Shown here: piece by piece, positions 60,930-61,199 of the stretch
Layout of the letters: every line of letters starts with the position of its first letter
Position numbering within the stretch: position 1 is the stretch's first letter
Assembly (NCBI GenBank): GCA_902768825.1
Contig: CACXMR010000008.1
Coordinates: forward strand, 1-61,199
DNA length: 61,199 nt
Source of the DNA: an uncultured Ruminococcus sp.
GTDB taxonomy: Bacteria > Bacillota > Clostridia > Oscillospirales > Acutalibacteraceae
Direction: 5' to 3'
Made by a program: the position numbers and the translations under genes
Notes under the pieces: model-generated
Told to the model about the DNA's origin: nothing
The model's database searches: none
The model's input: the letters and a program-made list of their open reading frames with translations, nothing else

Positions 60930-61199
60930 GTTCAGATGAGTCAGGGTCGGGGGGGCTTTTGCGAAAAAGTCCCCCCCAGGTCTCGCCTGTCGGCTCGGTC
61001 GGCGCTTCTGCCTTCGGCAGAGGTGTCCACCGGAGACCCGCGCCCCCGAAAACGCTGTTCGCGGGGGCAGATAAACTGAATTGAGACTTAACTGCTCGCG
61101 GCTCGTAGTTTTTCCGAAAGAGGACAACACAAAAGTTTTGGTCAAGCTTTTTCAAAAGCTTGCAGGTTCCAAGGGCAGAGCCCTTGGTCAGGGGCTTGG
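60930..61199 (-). repeat. Dispersed mosaic repeat, copy 4 (inverted; runs off the window end)
   Basis: Bases 61056-61199 are the reverse complement of copy 3 (53890-54036) apart from one 3-base indel and one substitution. Bases near 61020-61045 carry the GGTGTCCACCGG module seen in copy 2. A hairpin of G and C runs with CTTTT/AAAAG at its centre (60949-60977) follows the ABC gene and may terminate it. The element extends beyond the window. Confidence 0.9.

Noticed and set aside
60922-61155. 77-codon open frame on the minus strand
   Set aside because: Translation of repeat copy 4; listed as a repeat, and only its peptide-level similarity is noted as a finding.

Overview
The window looks like chromosomal DNA from an anaerobic Gram-positive member of the Clostridia, most likely a gut or rumen Ruminococcus-like organism (Oscillospirales). 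This is inferred from gene content, not from a marker-gene search. The evidence is: the [FeFe]-hydrogenase maturation genes hydE/hydG/hydF, strong AGGAGG ribosome sites, a T-box in front of thrS, a CIRCE-controlled hrcA-grpE-dnaK cluster, lipobox lipoproteins, a sortase-built pilus locus, a maltodextrin uptake/amylase cluster, and SpoIVFA/SpoIVFB- and SpoIIQ-like proteins that suggest a sporulating ancestry. No rRNA, tRNA, IS element, prophage or CRISPR array was seen.

Layout: 1-1231 end of pyrF and a conserved unknown gene; 1298-2155 patatin-like lipase (minus); 2327-6794 hydrogenase maturation unit (TM1266-type regulator, hydE, hydG, hydF) behind a leader RNA with its own terminator; 6808-9117 T-box plus thrS; 9118-9990 repeat and AT-rich DNA; 9991-12008 cell-wall G5/3D-like protein and two small membrane proteins; 12078-15534 divergent Ca-type P-ATPase and MntP/YtaF-like membrane protein; 16095-21808 maltodextrin ABC transporter (binding protein, MalF, MalG, no ATPase) and a GH13 lipoprotein; 21855-22436 TetR regulator; 22658-27701 dnaJ, dnaK, grpE, hrcA and CIRCE; 27815-28206 a 128-bp tandem repeat; 28327-33234 fabV, a lipoprotein, rlmA, a SprT-like protein, a YbaK-type deacylase and a HAD phosphatase (all minus); 33614-38584 lipoproteins, a SpoIIQ-like M23 protein, a phosphoglycolate-phosphatase-like HAD protein and queH; 38657-47865 pilus locus (large tip adhesin, major pilin, two class C sortases, basal pilin); 47881-48945 FkbM methyltransferase; 49018-52193 gltX-glnS; 52453-53616 SseB-like; 54063-56141 upp and the SpoIVFB/SpoIVFA-like pair; 56362-57615 HD-GYP protein; 57832-60909 amino-acid ABC transporter with two fused binding domains.

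The most unusual material lies between or around genes. A mosaic, hairpin-rich dispersed repeat occurs four times (about 5417, 9136, 53830 and 60930), with two copies almost identical and in inverted orientation about 7 kb apart. A second repeat family forms the 128-bp tandem array upstream of hrcA. There are unclassified structured leaders before the hyd operon, before the MntP-like gene and, most striking, between the pilus tip gene and the major pilin gene. The pilus locus carries three substrates with three different sorting motifs and two sortases that appear to lack the usual lid motif. The amino-acid transporter carries a tandem duplication of its binding domain fused to the permease.
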